A DNA stretch of 64,000 bases from Pseudalkalibacillus decolorationis (GTDB taxonomy: Bacteria > Bacillota > Bacilli > Bacillales > Fictibacillaceae). Within the stretch, counting starts at the first letter, position 1; the number at the start of each line of letters is the position of its first letter. The translations under genes were made by a program, and so were the position numbers. Under the pieces are notes generated by a model. That model was not told the origin of the DNA, did no database searches, and saw only the letters and a list, made by a program, of their open reading frames with translations. The stretch spans positions 184,161 through 248,160 of the forward strand of contig NZ_JANHJQ010000003.1 of NCBI RefSeq assembly GCF_024609785.1, given 5' to 3'. Shown here one piece after another: positions 17,911 through 26,330 of this stretch.

Positions 17911-18960
17911 TCAAATAATATTTTTTTGAATAATAGGTTCAACTGCTTTTAATAACGTTTCATTAAACATCGTTGAACTTAATTTCAGGTTTTCTTTAGG
18001 TACTGAAAGAACGGCGATACTCTGTCCCTCTTGAATTTCTGCACTTACTCGAGGGAGCCCAGTTTTTGTATCAAACGTCATGATGAGATCAGGGAATGTG
18101 CCTTTTCGCTCACCATTCATTTCAGCTGTCATATATTCATTCCAAAAGGTAAGCTCTAAATCGTCAATCCTCACATTACCAACATCAAATCCACCTGTTT
18201 GATTCATTTCAAAATGACTTACTGTTCCAGAATGAATGACACGACCTTTCAAAAATGATGCAACTGCTTCAATTCTATCTGGACCCTCAGGTATTGAAAG
18301 AAATACATCGCCGAGCTCTATCGCTTGTGTAATACCTCCAACTGCAGCATGGTCTTTTACATAACTCATTGTTACTGGATTTCTGCAAACTGCAACCATT
18401 CCTCCAGCCTCAACGGACATAAAGCGAACAGCATTGGATGATTTGTCAAGGGTAGCTGAAACGAATCCCTCAACTTTCTTTTCTGCTTTTCCACCTGAAT
18501 AGGACTGTATTGACTGGTATCCGTCCATTTCAGATAAATTTAAAGATCCCATTGAACCGGTCGGGTGTGCTCTTCCATTACATGGAGCATCAAGAACCGG
18601 TAAACCAGTACCTGCAGATTGTGACCAACCATTTATCGTTGTAAATGCTCCATTTTCATTCGTCATAATTGCTTTGATTGGATGTGGAAATTCCTTTTGC
18701 ATTCGTTGAACGGTGTCCACGAGTTGTTTTGAATCAACATATTGCTCTTTTGCTGAAGGTGCACCTACCAGAGATACGCACACAACATAATCATTATCCT
18801 GCAATTCATCAATCGTAATCAAAGTAGGCGAGCCAACTTCAAAGGTAGATTCTGTTTTTTGAAGGCCGTCTTGAATCCAGCCTCCACCTCCACCTCCTAA
18901 AATACAACCACCATATACTGCTTTTATTGCATCATCTTTTGTCAATATTTTTTTTGTCAT
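17911..18960 (-). CDS. DUF917 (S-methyl-thiohydantoin desulfurase-like) protein, copy 1
   Basis: A 349-residue DUF917 protein. The glycine-rich GGCILGGGGGGWIQDG block (17-32) opens the fold, and PVLDAPCNGRAHPTGSMG (about 119-136) is a second conserved block. As I recall, the family has been tied to S-methyl thiohydantoin desulfuration; most members lack experimental data. GAGGTGAGG precedes the start. The second DUF917 gene in the window (25242) has a similar plan but is clearly divergent, so the two probably work on different substrates. Confidence 0.82.
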   Translation of the reverse strand: MTKKILTKDDAIKAVYGGCILGGGGGGWIQDGLQKTESTFEVGSPTLITIDELQDNDYVVCVSLVGAPSAKEQYVDSKQLVDTVQRMQKEFPHPIKAIMTNENGAFTTINGWSQSAGTGLPVLDAPCNGRAHPTGSMGSLNLSEMDGYQSIQSYSGGKAEKKVEGFVSATLDKSSNAVRFMSVEAGGMVAVCRNPVTMSYVKDHAAVGGITQAIELGDVFLSIPEGPDRIEAVASFLKGRVIHSGTVSHFEMNQTGGFDVGNVRIDDLELTFWNEYMTAEMNGERKGTFPDLIMTFDTKTGLPRVSAEIQEGQSIAVLSVPKENLKLSSTMFNETLLKAVEPIIQKNII

Positions 18961-18972
18961 TACCTCACCTCA

Positions 18973-20533
18973 TCAACGAGCTTTCCAAATAGATGAAAAG
19001 AAACTATACAACGCATCACCCGCAATAAATCCTGCTGCAGTTGTGTACATTGTATTCTCCGCTTCTGGTCCGCGAATTTTCAAGACCAAAGATCGGATTA
19101 ATACCCCTATAATTACTGCCCAGCCTGCCATTGGCATTGCAATTAAAACCAGTAGCAAATAAAATCCCCATTTGGCGCTTCGGACCGCCTATTAATTGAA
19201 AAATGGCTCCAGGTATTGCCCATAAGAATATCAACATCGCAACGTTCCCTGTTAAGCCGGCTTCAATTGTTGCAGCATATACGCGATCAACTGGCGGTAC
19301 TAAATCTCGAGCGAAAAATGACTCTGCGAACATTGCAGTCATTGCTACAGCTACTCCAAAACCAATCATTGCACTCTTAAATTGCTGACGGCGTCCAAAT
19401 AGTTCTTGTGCGTTTGGAACACCCTTACGAATAAGGACTCCTGCCTTGAAATCAAAACCTAAGTCTGCAAATGCAGGACCGGTAGCTGCTGTATAGCCCG
19501 TTAATAAAGCTAGGGCGACAGGAGGGAACCCTATCAACATCCCAATTAAAAGCGAGATTAACGTAACAGCAAATGCAGGGAACCAACCTGAGTGCATCGC
19601 CGCAATTCCAACAATAATTTCACTTACAACCGCTGCAAAAGCAGCAAATAATACAAATAAAAGCACTTGCCAGAAAGGCATATTAGAAAGAATTCCGCCC
19701 ATTACAGCAACGATTGCAGCTCCTCCTATATAAAGAAGGAAGCCAAGACCAAATCCTCTTTTAACATCCTGATCGTTTCGTGTGAATTCATGGTCTGTAT
19801 CCACTTTCGTATCCTTTTTGGGACGAGAATTAACATAAGAAAAGATAAATTGGAACAATGCCACAACCCCTGCACCAATCATTATTCCGTGTGGGATATA
19901 ATACTCATTTATGTCCACACCGAACAATTGGACAGAATATCCTCTTAATAACAGTCCTATTCCAAACATGGTAAGTGCCCATATGTTACCGATAAAGGCA
20001 ACACCAAATGCTGACATTGGAAAACCAAAATGAGATCCGAAAATTCCACCTAAAATACCGAGTCCTAGGTATTTAGCTTTCGACCCACCCTCATCACCAG
20101 CTTTTATAGCTTCAGCTGTGGCAACTCCTGGAGGCCATGTCTCATCTGCACCAAAAAATTTCGAGTCAAATACTTTATATAAAATAAATGCATCTATAAA
20201 TAATGCGATAGCTGAACCGATTAACATCGGAATAATTAACTCTGGCATCCCTAAAACATAAGGTAATCCAATTGGAATTAAGATACTATTTGCCGCCCCA
20301 AAGGTTGCAGCAGAAATAGATGTTTGAATTAAGTTTTGATTTTCTAATGATTTGTATTTATAGAACATCTGCATAGGAATACGTGCGATTAGCATGGCAA
20401 TTAAAGCACCAATGATCGACGTATTCGGTGTAATTCCTAGAGATGTAATTAGTTGTAATCCTACAATTGCGCCAAAAACAGAAATGATAATTGAAAATAG
20501 AATAAAGGGTATGTCAAAGGTTTTTTGTTTCAT
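18973..20533 (-). pseudogene. OPT family oligopeptide/small-molecule transporter, frameshifted near the C-terminus
   Basis: A transporter of the OPT superfamily with about 14 membrane segments; TWPPGVATAEAIKAGDEGG (around 136-154) is the characteristic loop. The main frame (from 20533) changes character after GGPKRQMGILFATG near 19155. The expected continuation, LLLVLIAMPMAGWAVIIGVL to the end at 18973, lies in another frame. A deletion of about 11 bases between two GCTA copies would explain this, as would a sequencing error. If real, the last two membrane segments are replaced by about 45 unrelated residues. GGAGG precedes the start, which overlaps the racemase-family gene. Confidence 0.8.
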
Positions 20534-21180
20534 TGGTAGCCTCCTTCCTGTCCAATTAATTGGTAAGCAATTGCTTGCGCCTCAATTAAGTCCACTATGG
20601 GTACCGTTAAATATTGAACAAAATAATCTTTTAAACCAATTGTTGAAAATCCAGTACAAGCAAATAAAATAACGTCTGCACCTGAATCGATTAAACCTCT
20701 CGCTACGTTTATTAATTCTTCTTTTGCATCTTCTGCAAATAAATCTGTTGTTTTCCTTAACTTTTTAGAAAATGCATAGGAATGATAGTGTTCACCTAAT
20801 TCTTTTATAATTTTGCCTGGCGACTCTTCTGTAATTCCTATGACCCCGACTTTTCTTCCAGCCATACAAGCTGTGTGGGCGCCACACAATCCAGCACCTA
20901 ATACAGGAATGCTGACAGCTGCTCTGCATTCTTCTATTGCAGGGTCTGCTGCACAACTAATTGTGATTGCATCAACATTTAATTCTTCTTCCATCCATTT
21001 TGCCAGCTTGATGATCTGGGGATTTGCTTCCTGCTCAGATTCGTCATTATATATTCCATTTGGCTGATTCGGTATACAATGAGTTATTGAAGAAACCCTA
21101 GCAAATTCATGCATTTTCTTCCCATGTTCCAGAAGTACATTTTCATCTGCTGTTGTTAAAACTCGTAGAATACCTAACAT
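20530..21180 (-). CDS. Aspartate/glutamate/hydantoin racemase family protein
   Basis: A 216-residue protein of the Asp/Glu/hydantoin racemase superfamily. The two catalytic cysteines expected for cofactor-independent racemases are visible: C76 in ITISCAADPAIEE and C175 in LFACTGFSTIG. It heads the operon that continues with the OPT transporter, DUF917, DUF1177 and AroM. GGGGGG lies seven bases before the ATG. The substrate could be a hydantoin or an amino-acid derivative brought in by the transporter. Confidence 0.88.
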   Translation of the reverse strand: MLGILRVLTTADENVLLEHGKKMHEFARVSSITHCIPNQPNGIYNDESEQEANPQIIKLAKWMEEELNVDAITISCAADPAIEECRAAVSIPVLGAGLCGAHTACMAGRKVGVIGITEESPGKIIKELGEHYHSYAFSKKLRKTTDLFAEDAKEELINVARGLIDSGADVILFACTGFSTIGLKDYFVQYLTVPIVDLIEAQAIAYQLIGQEGGYQ

Positions 21181-21288
21181 ATTAGCCCCCCTTTTTTAAT
21201 ATTATAAAAATTTAATCTATTAAGCTGTATGCATAAAGTGGGAAACATTCTTGATCGTTTCTTTCTCACTATTTGCAAAATTCCTTTT

Positions 21289-21327
21289 ATACGTTAAGAA
21301 AGTACTTTTATACTTTCTTAACGTATA
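21289..21327. repeat. Dispersed repeat 5' module, copy B (near-perfect palindrome)
   Basis: TACGTTAAGAAAGTA, a short loop and TACTTTCTTAACGTA form a hairpin. It shares the ACGTTAAGAAAGTA module with copies A, C, E and F. It lies directly beside the pucR terminator and upstream of the racemase operon. Confidence 0.7.
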
Positions 21328-21354
21328 AAAAAGACGGGAGGGAACCCGTCTTTT
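21327..21354 (-). terminator. Terminator of the PucR-family gene
   Basis: Read on the minus strand, AAAAAAGACGGG, a short loop and CCCGTCTTTTTT directly follow the stop codon at 21355. The A and T runs on both sides make it symmetrical. Confidence 0.85.
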
Positions 21355-22950
21355 TTACCTCAGCTCTTTAATTTTTAAACAAAAACGTAAAATAAACAGA
21401 TTCTCTGGATCATCGAGCTCCATATTAATGAGTTCTTTGATTTTTTGGAGCCGATATGTCATTGTTCGTCGATGAATAAACAACTTCTCAGCAGTTCGTG
21501 ATACATTACCATTTTCATTTAAGAATGCAATTAAAGTTTCTAATAACTGTCCATCGGTGCTTGCTAGCGGTTGCAGAACCTCTTCCGTATATTTAACAGC
21601 AAACGGATCGGTACTCAAGTTAATAAGTATTTCGTAAATTCCAAGCTTGTCATAAGCATAAACCTTTTCATCTGGCCGAACTTTCAGCCCTATTTCCATA
21701 ATCTTTGTTGAAGATTTAATCTTATCATCAAAATCTTTTAAATCTTGGAAGGGTGGACTAATGGAAATATGCATATCTTCAATAGAAGAATCTAGTATTG
21801 TGGGCTGAAACACCTCTATTAATTGCGCTAACATATTCTGATTGTGGGGTAATGAATATTGAACGATTGCAAAAAAATGGTTGTTCTTTTCAAATATGAT
21901 ATTTTGTTCAAACGGGAGATCCTCTACAAGCTCTTTTATTTTTTTTCGAATTAAAATCTTACTGTCCATTAGGGTCGATGGCTGAAAAAATGGACCTTTG
22001 AGGTATTTTCTTGTGAAAAACAAGATTGTAAAAACCGAATTTGTATTCATGGAATTGTGATGATCCAAGAGAGATTCTAAAGTTGCTATATCTTTCATCC
22101 GCTCTTTTTGCAATTCCAACTGCTCATTCATTATGGTTTCAGAAAGTTTTCGAATCAAACTATCGATATCTTGAGATTCGATCTTATTAAATTTGGTCTG
22201 ATTTTTATAAGGAAGATGGATGAAAGCGAAAATATTATTTTTAGAAATAAGAGGAACAATTAATCGATTTCTTTGATCTGAAAATTTTACTCGTTTAAGG
22301 GTATGACGTTGTAATTCGATACGCCATTCTTTTAACAACTCTTTATACCTTGGATGGATAGGATTTGATAGTAACAACTTTGTATTTCTCCATCCATCTG
22401 ATGAAATTTTGTCAGTGCAGTAAAGCAACCGCCCTTCGCAATCCTCTACATAAACTTGAGATTCCAAGATCTTCGATAAGGTTTCAATTGCTTCGGAAAC
22501 TGTAGCATAATCCTCTTTTATAAAAGCATGAAAAGGGTTTAATGAGTCTTTTGTAACTTTTTTCTTTTCTTCATATAGCTTTTCGTATAATGGAGTTAAT
22601 ACATTAATGTAAGATACATTTTTAGGGATCGAAATGATTGGGAAAGAATTGGCGTCTGCTAACTCGATCATTTCTTTTGGAATTTGTTTAACAAACCTAC
22701 CTAACTTAATAACCATACCTGACGCATCTTTTTCTATGAGCGTCTTTAATATTTCAAATTGTTGTTTATAATCATCTTTAACAGAGTAAAAGGTCGTCAT
22801 CATTAGAATTCCTTCTGTAATCCAACTACCTACTTCTGGAACTTCCATAACTTCAATTGACACAATCTCTCTTGTAATTCCTTTTCTACCAGCAATGACT
22901 GTACCAGTTGAGAGTTCACCAATAGTTAAAGCATCTGCGATCCTCATCAT
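21355..22950 (-). CDS. PucR family transcriptional regulator
   Basis: A 531-residue regulator. The N-terminal PucR domain (roughly 6-125) begins ADALTIGELSTGTVIAG, and the C-terminal PucR-type helix-turn-helix reads NVSRTAEKLFIHRRTMTYRLQKI (around 484-506). The middle is GAF/GGDEF-like. PucR proteins often control purine, allantoin, hydantoin or amino-acid catabolic genes. It lies directly upstream of, and in the same direction as, the racemase-OPT-DUF917 operon, separated from it by its own terminator, so it is the natural candidate regulator. Confidence 0.9.
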   Translation of the reverse strand: MMRIADALTIGELSTGTVIAGRKGITREIVSIEVMEVPEVGSWITEGILMMTTFYSVKDDYKQQFEILKTLIEKDASGMVIKLGRFVKQIPKEMIELADANSFPIISIPKNVSYINVLTPLYEKLYEEKKKVTKDSLNPFHAFIKEDYATVSEAIETLSKILESQVYVEDCEGRLLYCTDKISSDGWRNTKLLLSNPIHPRYKELLKEWRIELQRHTLKRVKFSDQRNRLIVPLISKNNIFAFIHLPYKNQTKFNKIESQDIDSLIRKLSETIMNEQLELQKERMKDIATLESLLDHHNSMNTNSVFTILFFTRKYLKGPFFQPSTLMDSKILIRKKIKELVEDLPFEQNIIFEKNNHFFAIVQYSLPHNQNMLAQLIEVFQPTILDSSIEDMHISISPPFQDLKDFDDKIKSSTKIMEIGLKVRPDEKVYAYDKLGIYEILINLSTDPFAVKYTEEVLQPLASTDGQLLETLIAFLNENGNVSRTAEKLFIHRRTMTYRLQKIKELINMELDDPENLFILRFCLKIKELR

Positions 22951-23110
22951 ACTGCCCCTTTCAAAATATTGAACCTAGAATAGCATAAAATGCCTGATAC
23001 CATCTTAAACCTCCAATCCAACAAATTAACTACAATTAAAAAATGCACACCTTACTTAAATAAAAATGGATTTGACCTTTATTATACGTTGAAGATAGAT
23101 ATTATCCTTG

Positions 23111-23155
23111 CACGTTAAGAAAGTATAAAAATACTTTCTATTCTAGAAGTATAAT
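23111..23155 (+). repeat. Dispersed repeat 5' module, copy C
   Basis: CACGTTAAGAAAGTATAAAA followed by ATACTTTCTAT matches the first part of copies A and F; the 3' module is missing. It lies in the gap between the divergent pucR and tetR genes. The remainder of that gap holds the tetR promoter and operator. Confidence 0.65.
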
Positions 23156-23209
23156 CAACAAGGAAAATCGTATACTGATGGACTTGTTGAATTGATGCAA
23201 ATAAAACTG

Positions 23210-23238
23210 TTGAAAATTCAGAAAAAATAAAATATAAT
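23210..23238 (+). promoter_or_regulatory. SigA-type promoter of the tetR-permease operon
   Basis: TTGAAA at 23210-23215 and a perfect TATAAT at 23233-23238 are 17 bases apart. The predicted start of transcription falls inside the palindrome at 23241. Confidence 0.8.
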
Positions 23239-23240
23239 TT

Positions 23241-23261
23241 ACCTAACTAAATTAGTTAGGT
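23241..23261. promoter_or_regulatory. Palindromic operator, probable TetR autoregulation site
   Basis: ACCTAACTAA at 23241-23250 and its exact complement TTAGTTAGGT at 23252-23261 are separated by one A. The palindrome lies just after the -10 box and overlaps the tetR ribosome site. Size and symmetry are typical of TetR operators, so repression of the whole downstream operon is likely. Confidence 0.82.
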
Positions 23262-23271
23262 GGATGAAACG

Positions 23272-23853
23272 ATGACAAAAAGTAAAATCTTAGATGTTGC
23301 TTGCAAACAATTAGCAGAGAAAGGGTATGAACGTACTACTCTTTCTAGCATTGCTAAAGAAGTTGGTATAAAAACACCGTCTATTTATGCGTTTTTCAAG
23401 AGTAAAGAAGATTTGTTTATGGCTGTTTATAAAGACTTGTTGGAGCATCATTTTTGCTACATTCAACAGTCACTTGGCCAAATGAAAAATGGAACTGTAA
23501 AAGAAATGCTTTATCAAATATTAAAAGATGTTTGTGATTATCATTTAAGTCAACTTGAGAAAACAGCTTCATATACCAGACTTGCCTTTTTCCTTCCTCT
23601 TAATTTAAACGAAGAAGTAAAAAGAATTTTTAACGATATGGAAGAGTTTCATTATGAGATTCTATTAGACATCTTTTCTAAAGGAATTGAACAAGGAATA
23701 CTCAAAGACCAACCAAGGGATGATTTGATTGCTTCGTTTCTTTGTTTAATGGACGGAATCTTTTTGGAGTTGTTCTATTACCAAGAAGACAAATTCCAAA
23801 GGCGCTTTGAGCAAATATGGAACATTTATTGGAATGGTATATGTAATGAATGA
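23272..23853 (+). CDS. TetR family transcriptional regulator
   Basis: A 193-residue TetR protein. The N-terminal helix-turn-helix reads TTLSSIAKEVGIKTPSIYAFFKSKEDLF (about 22-49); the rest is an all-helical ligand domain. AGGTGG at 23258 places the start at ATG 23272 rather than GTG 23260, which lies inside that ribosome site. It precedes the permease by 55 bases and is itself preceded by a palindromic operator, so it probably senses the imported compound or a product. Confidence 0.9.
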   Translation: MTKSKILDVACKQLAEKGYERTTLSSIAKEVGIKTPSIYAFFKSKEDLFMAVYKDLLEHHFCYIQQSLGQMKNGTVKEMLYQILKDVCDYHLSQLEKTASYTRLAFFLPLNLNEEVKRIFNDMEEFHYEILLDIFSKGIEQGILKDQPRDDLIASFLCLMDGIFLELFYYQEDKFQRRFEQIWNIYWNGICNE

Positions 23854-23908
23854 CTGAGATAGAAAGTGGGTTTTTCGAAATAAAAATATATTCAAGGGGG
23901 TTATTTTA

Positions 23909-25219
23909 ATGGAGGATGGCACGAAGGTATTAGATTATGAACGAGAAGCAGTGCCGAAACATTTACGTCGAACGTGGTTTTCTATGTTCTCTGTATTAGT
24001 GGCTATCGGAGTCGATTTATCTTCTGTTTTATTAGGCGCTGTATTAGCAAATGGAATGGCCTTAAATCAAGCAATTTTATCGGTGTGTGTTGGATCTTTT
24101 CTTTTAGCTATTTTATGTACTATTTGTGCAATCGTTGGTGCTTCAACCAACTTGTCCACTTCGATGATAACAAAGTATGTATTTGGAAAATATGGTGCAC
24201 TGGCATTTTCCATTGTTATCGGCATTTCTTTACTAGGATGGTTTGGTGTCCAAGTAGGATTTTTTGCGGACAACGCCCACACTGTTTTACGAGAAGCATT
24301 TGGCATGTCAATAAATGTAAAGGTGCTATCCCTTATTGGTGGTATTTTGATGATGACAACAGCTATTTACGGGTTCCGTGCAATTGAAAAGTTAAGCGTG
24401 TGGTCCGTACCGTTTTTATTGGGATTAATGCTACTTACCCTATTTTTAACCCTGAAAAATTACTCATTACCTTCTGAAATACAAAATGCAGGGGCTTTTA
24501 CATTTGGTAGTGCAATTTCACTTGTTATCAGTATTTTTATTGTAGGTGCAACTATTTCACCAGATATTTCCCGATGGGCAAAAAGTAGAAGGGATGCCAT
24601 TATTTCTACATTTTTCGGTATTTTCATAGGTAACAGCTTTATGATCATCGTAGCTATTCTATTGTCAAAGTCAATGGGTACCGATGATATGATGCGTATT
24701 TTTATTACATTAGGGATGGCTATACCAGGAGTTTTAGTATTAACACTGGCACAGTGGACAACGAATACAAGTAATTTATACTCTTCCTCTCTAGGATTTT
24801 CATTGATTTTTACTAAAGTTTCTAAAAAGTGGTTAACCGTTATATTAGGAATTGTAGCAACCACTCTAGCGGTTCTAGGTATTTATGATCAATTTATTTC
24901 ATTTTTAAATATACTAGCAGTTGTTATTGCCCCTATTGGCGGTATTTATGTTTCTGAATACTTTTTTGTTAAAACAGAGTTTAAACGGTATGAGAATCAG
25001 CTAGAGGCAAGGAAAATCGTTACCCGTTCCATTATCGCTTGGATAATAGGGATAATCATCACTTATATGACAACAACACAGCCCACTGGATTAGAACTAT
25101 TTTCTCTGACAACCATTCCTTCACTAGATGGTTTTCTGATTGGTCTCGTCGTACAAGCTACCTTAGGGAAATTATTTAATCAAAAGGTTTTCATTCAACA
25201 AATAGACATCAAAAAGTAA
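23909..25219 (+). CDS. NCS1-type cytosine/hydantoin permease family transporter
   Basis: A 436-residue membrane protein with about 12 hydrophobic segments, close in plan to cytosine permease CodB. SVLVAIGVDLSSVLLGAVLANGM (29-51), GWFGVQVGFFADNAH and TISPDISRWAKSRRDA are family blocks. NCS1 carriers move nucleobases, allantoin or hydantoins with sodium or protons. The following genes encode a DUF917 protein and a hydantoinase-like protein, which favours a hydantoin-type ring. AAGGGGG precedes the ATG. Confidence 0.86.
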   Translation: MEDGTKVLDYEREAVPKHLRRTWFSMFSVLVAIGVDLSSVLLGAVLANGMALNQAILSVCVGSFLLAILCTICAIVGASTNLSTSMITKYVFGKYGALAFSIVIGISLLGWFGVQVGFFADNAHTVLREAFGMSINVKVLSLIGGILMMTTAIYGFRAIEKLSVWSVPFLLGLMLLTLFLTLKNYSLPSEIQNAGAFTFGSAISLVISIFIVGATISPDISRWAKSRRDAIISTFFGIFIGNSFMIIVAILLSKSMGTDDMMRIFITLGMAIPGVLVLTLAQWTTNTSNLYSSSLGFSLIFTKVSKKWLTVILGIVATTLAVLGIYDQFISFLNILAVVIAPIGGIYVSEYFFVKTEFKRYENQLEARKIVTRSIIAWIIGIIITYMTTTQPTGLELFSLTTIPSLDGFLIGLVVQATLGKLFNQKVFIQQIDIKK

Positions 25220-25241
25220 ACAGGAAAAGAGGGAATAGGAA

Positions 25242-26330
25242 ATGAGGTACATTGATATAGAGGCGATTGAAAAAATAGCATTAGGAGCTGCTGTTCTAGG
25301 TACGGGGGGAGGTGGAGATCCTTATATCGGAAAATTAATGGCAAAAGAAGCAATTCGTAAATATGGGGATGTTGCGTTACTCTCTTTAGAAGACTTAAGG
25401 GATGATCAGCTAGTGGTACCTGTATCTGGAATGGGTGCACCAACGGTTACGATTGAGAAGGTACCATCAGAAATTGAAGTCACTGCACCACTTGAGAAGT
25501 TAGAAGAGGTATTAGGGCGAAAGGTTGACGTAGTTATGCCAATTGAAATAGGGGGAATTAACTCTCTGTTCCCAATTATTGCAGCTGCTAAAAAGAGTCT
25601 TCCTATTCTGGATGCAGATGCGATGGGGCGTGCTTTTCCAGAAGCGCAAATGGTTACTTTTCATCTGGATGGTTTAGAACCATCACCTGTTACAATGGCT
25701 GACGAAAAAGGGAATTCTGTCGTCTTATATCCTCGGGATGGAGTTTGGTCCGAAAGACTAGCACGTGTCATCACAATAGAAATGGGGGGAAGCGCATCAG
25801 TCTGTGATTATAGCCTATTAGGAAAAGAGGTAAAGAATAGTGTTATTCCAAATACCCTTACATTAGCTGAAAAAATCGGGGGGTATCTACTTGATAATAA
25901 AGGTAAAGAACAGCAAGGTATTAAAAAAATGCTAGAGGAGTTAAACGGATATCAGTTGTTTGAAGCCAAAATTGTCGACATTGAACGTAGATTAATTGGA
26001 GGCTTTACGCGGGGAAGTGCAAATTTTGAAGGTATACGTCATGAACAAGGGAGAACCTTTACCATCTATTTTCAAAATGAGCATCTGGTAGCAAAAGAAG
26101 GAGAGCATTTATTATGTTCGACACCAGATTTAATTGCTGTATTAGATGCAGAGACTGGTTTTCCCATTACAACAGAGCGGATGAAATATGGAGCTCGTGT
26201 AGTGGCTGTCGCTTTTCCGTGTCATGAAAAATGGAGGACACAAAAAGGTATTGAAACAGCCGGTCCTCGTTATTTTGGATATGACTTTAACTATCAGCCA
26301 GTGGAAGAGTTACAGAAGGAGAGAAAATAA
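25242..26330 (+). CDS. DUF917 (S-methyl-thiohydantoin desulfurase-like) protein, copy 2
   Basis: A 362-residue DUF917 protein with LGAAVLGTGGGGDPYIG near residue 15, the counterpart of the glycine-rich block of the copy at 17911. VVMPIEIGGINSLFPIIAAA (about 98-117) and LPILDADAMGRAFPEAQM (about 124-141) follow. AGAGGG lies before ATG 25242. It overlaps the hydantoinase gene by one base. A desulfurase or hydrolase acting before or after HyuA on a five-membered cyclic amide is the best guess. Confidence 0.85.
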   Translation: MRYIDIEAIEKIALGAAVLGTGGGGDPYIGKLMAKEAIRKYGDVALLSLEDLRDDQLVVPVSGMGAPTVTIEKVPSEIEVTAPLEKLEEVLGRKVDVVMPIEIGGINSLFPIIAAAKKSLPILDADAMGRAFPEAQMVTFHLDGLEPSPVTMADEKGNSVVLYPRDGVWSERLARVITIEMGGSASVCDYSLLGKEVKNSVIPNTLTLAEKIGGYLLDNKGKEQQGIKKMLEELNGYQLFEAKIVDIERRLIGGFTRGSANFEGIRHEQGRTFTIYFQNEHLVAKEGEHLLCSTPDLIAVLDAETGFPITTERMKYGARVVAVAFPCHEKWRTQKGIETAGPRYFGYDFNYQPVEELQKERK

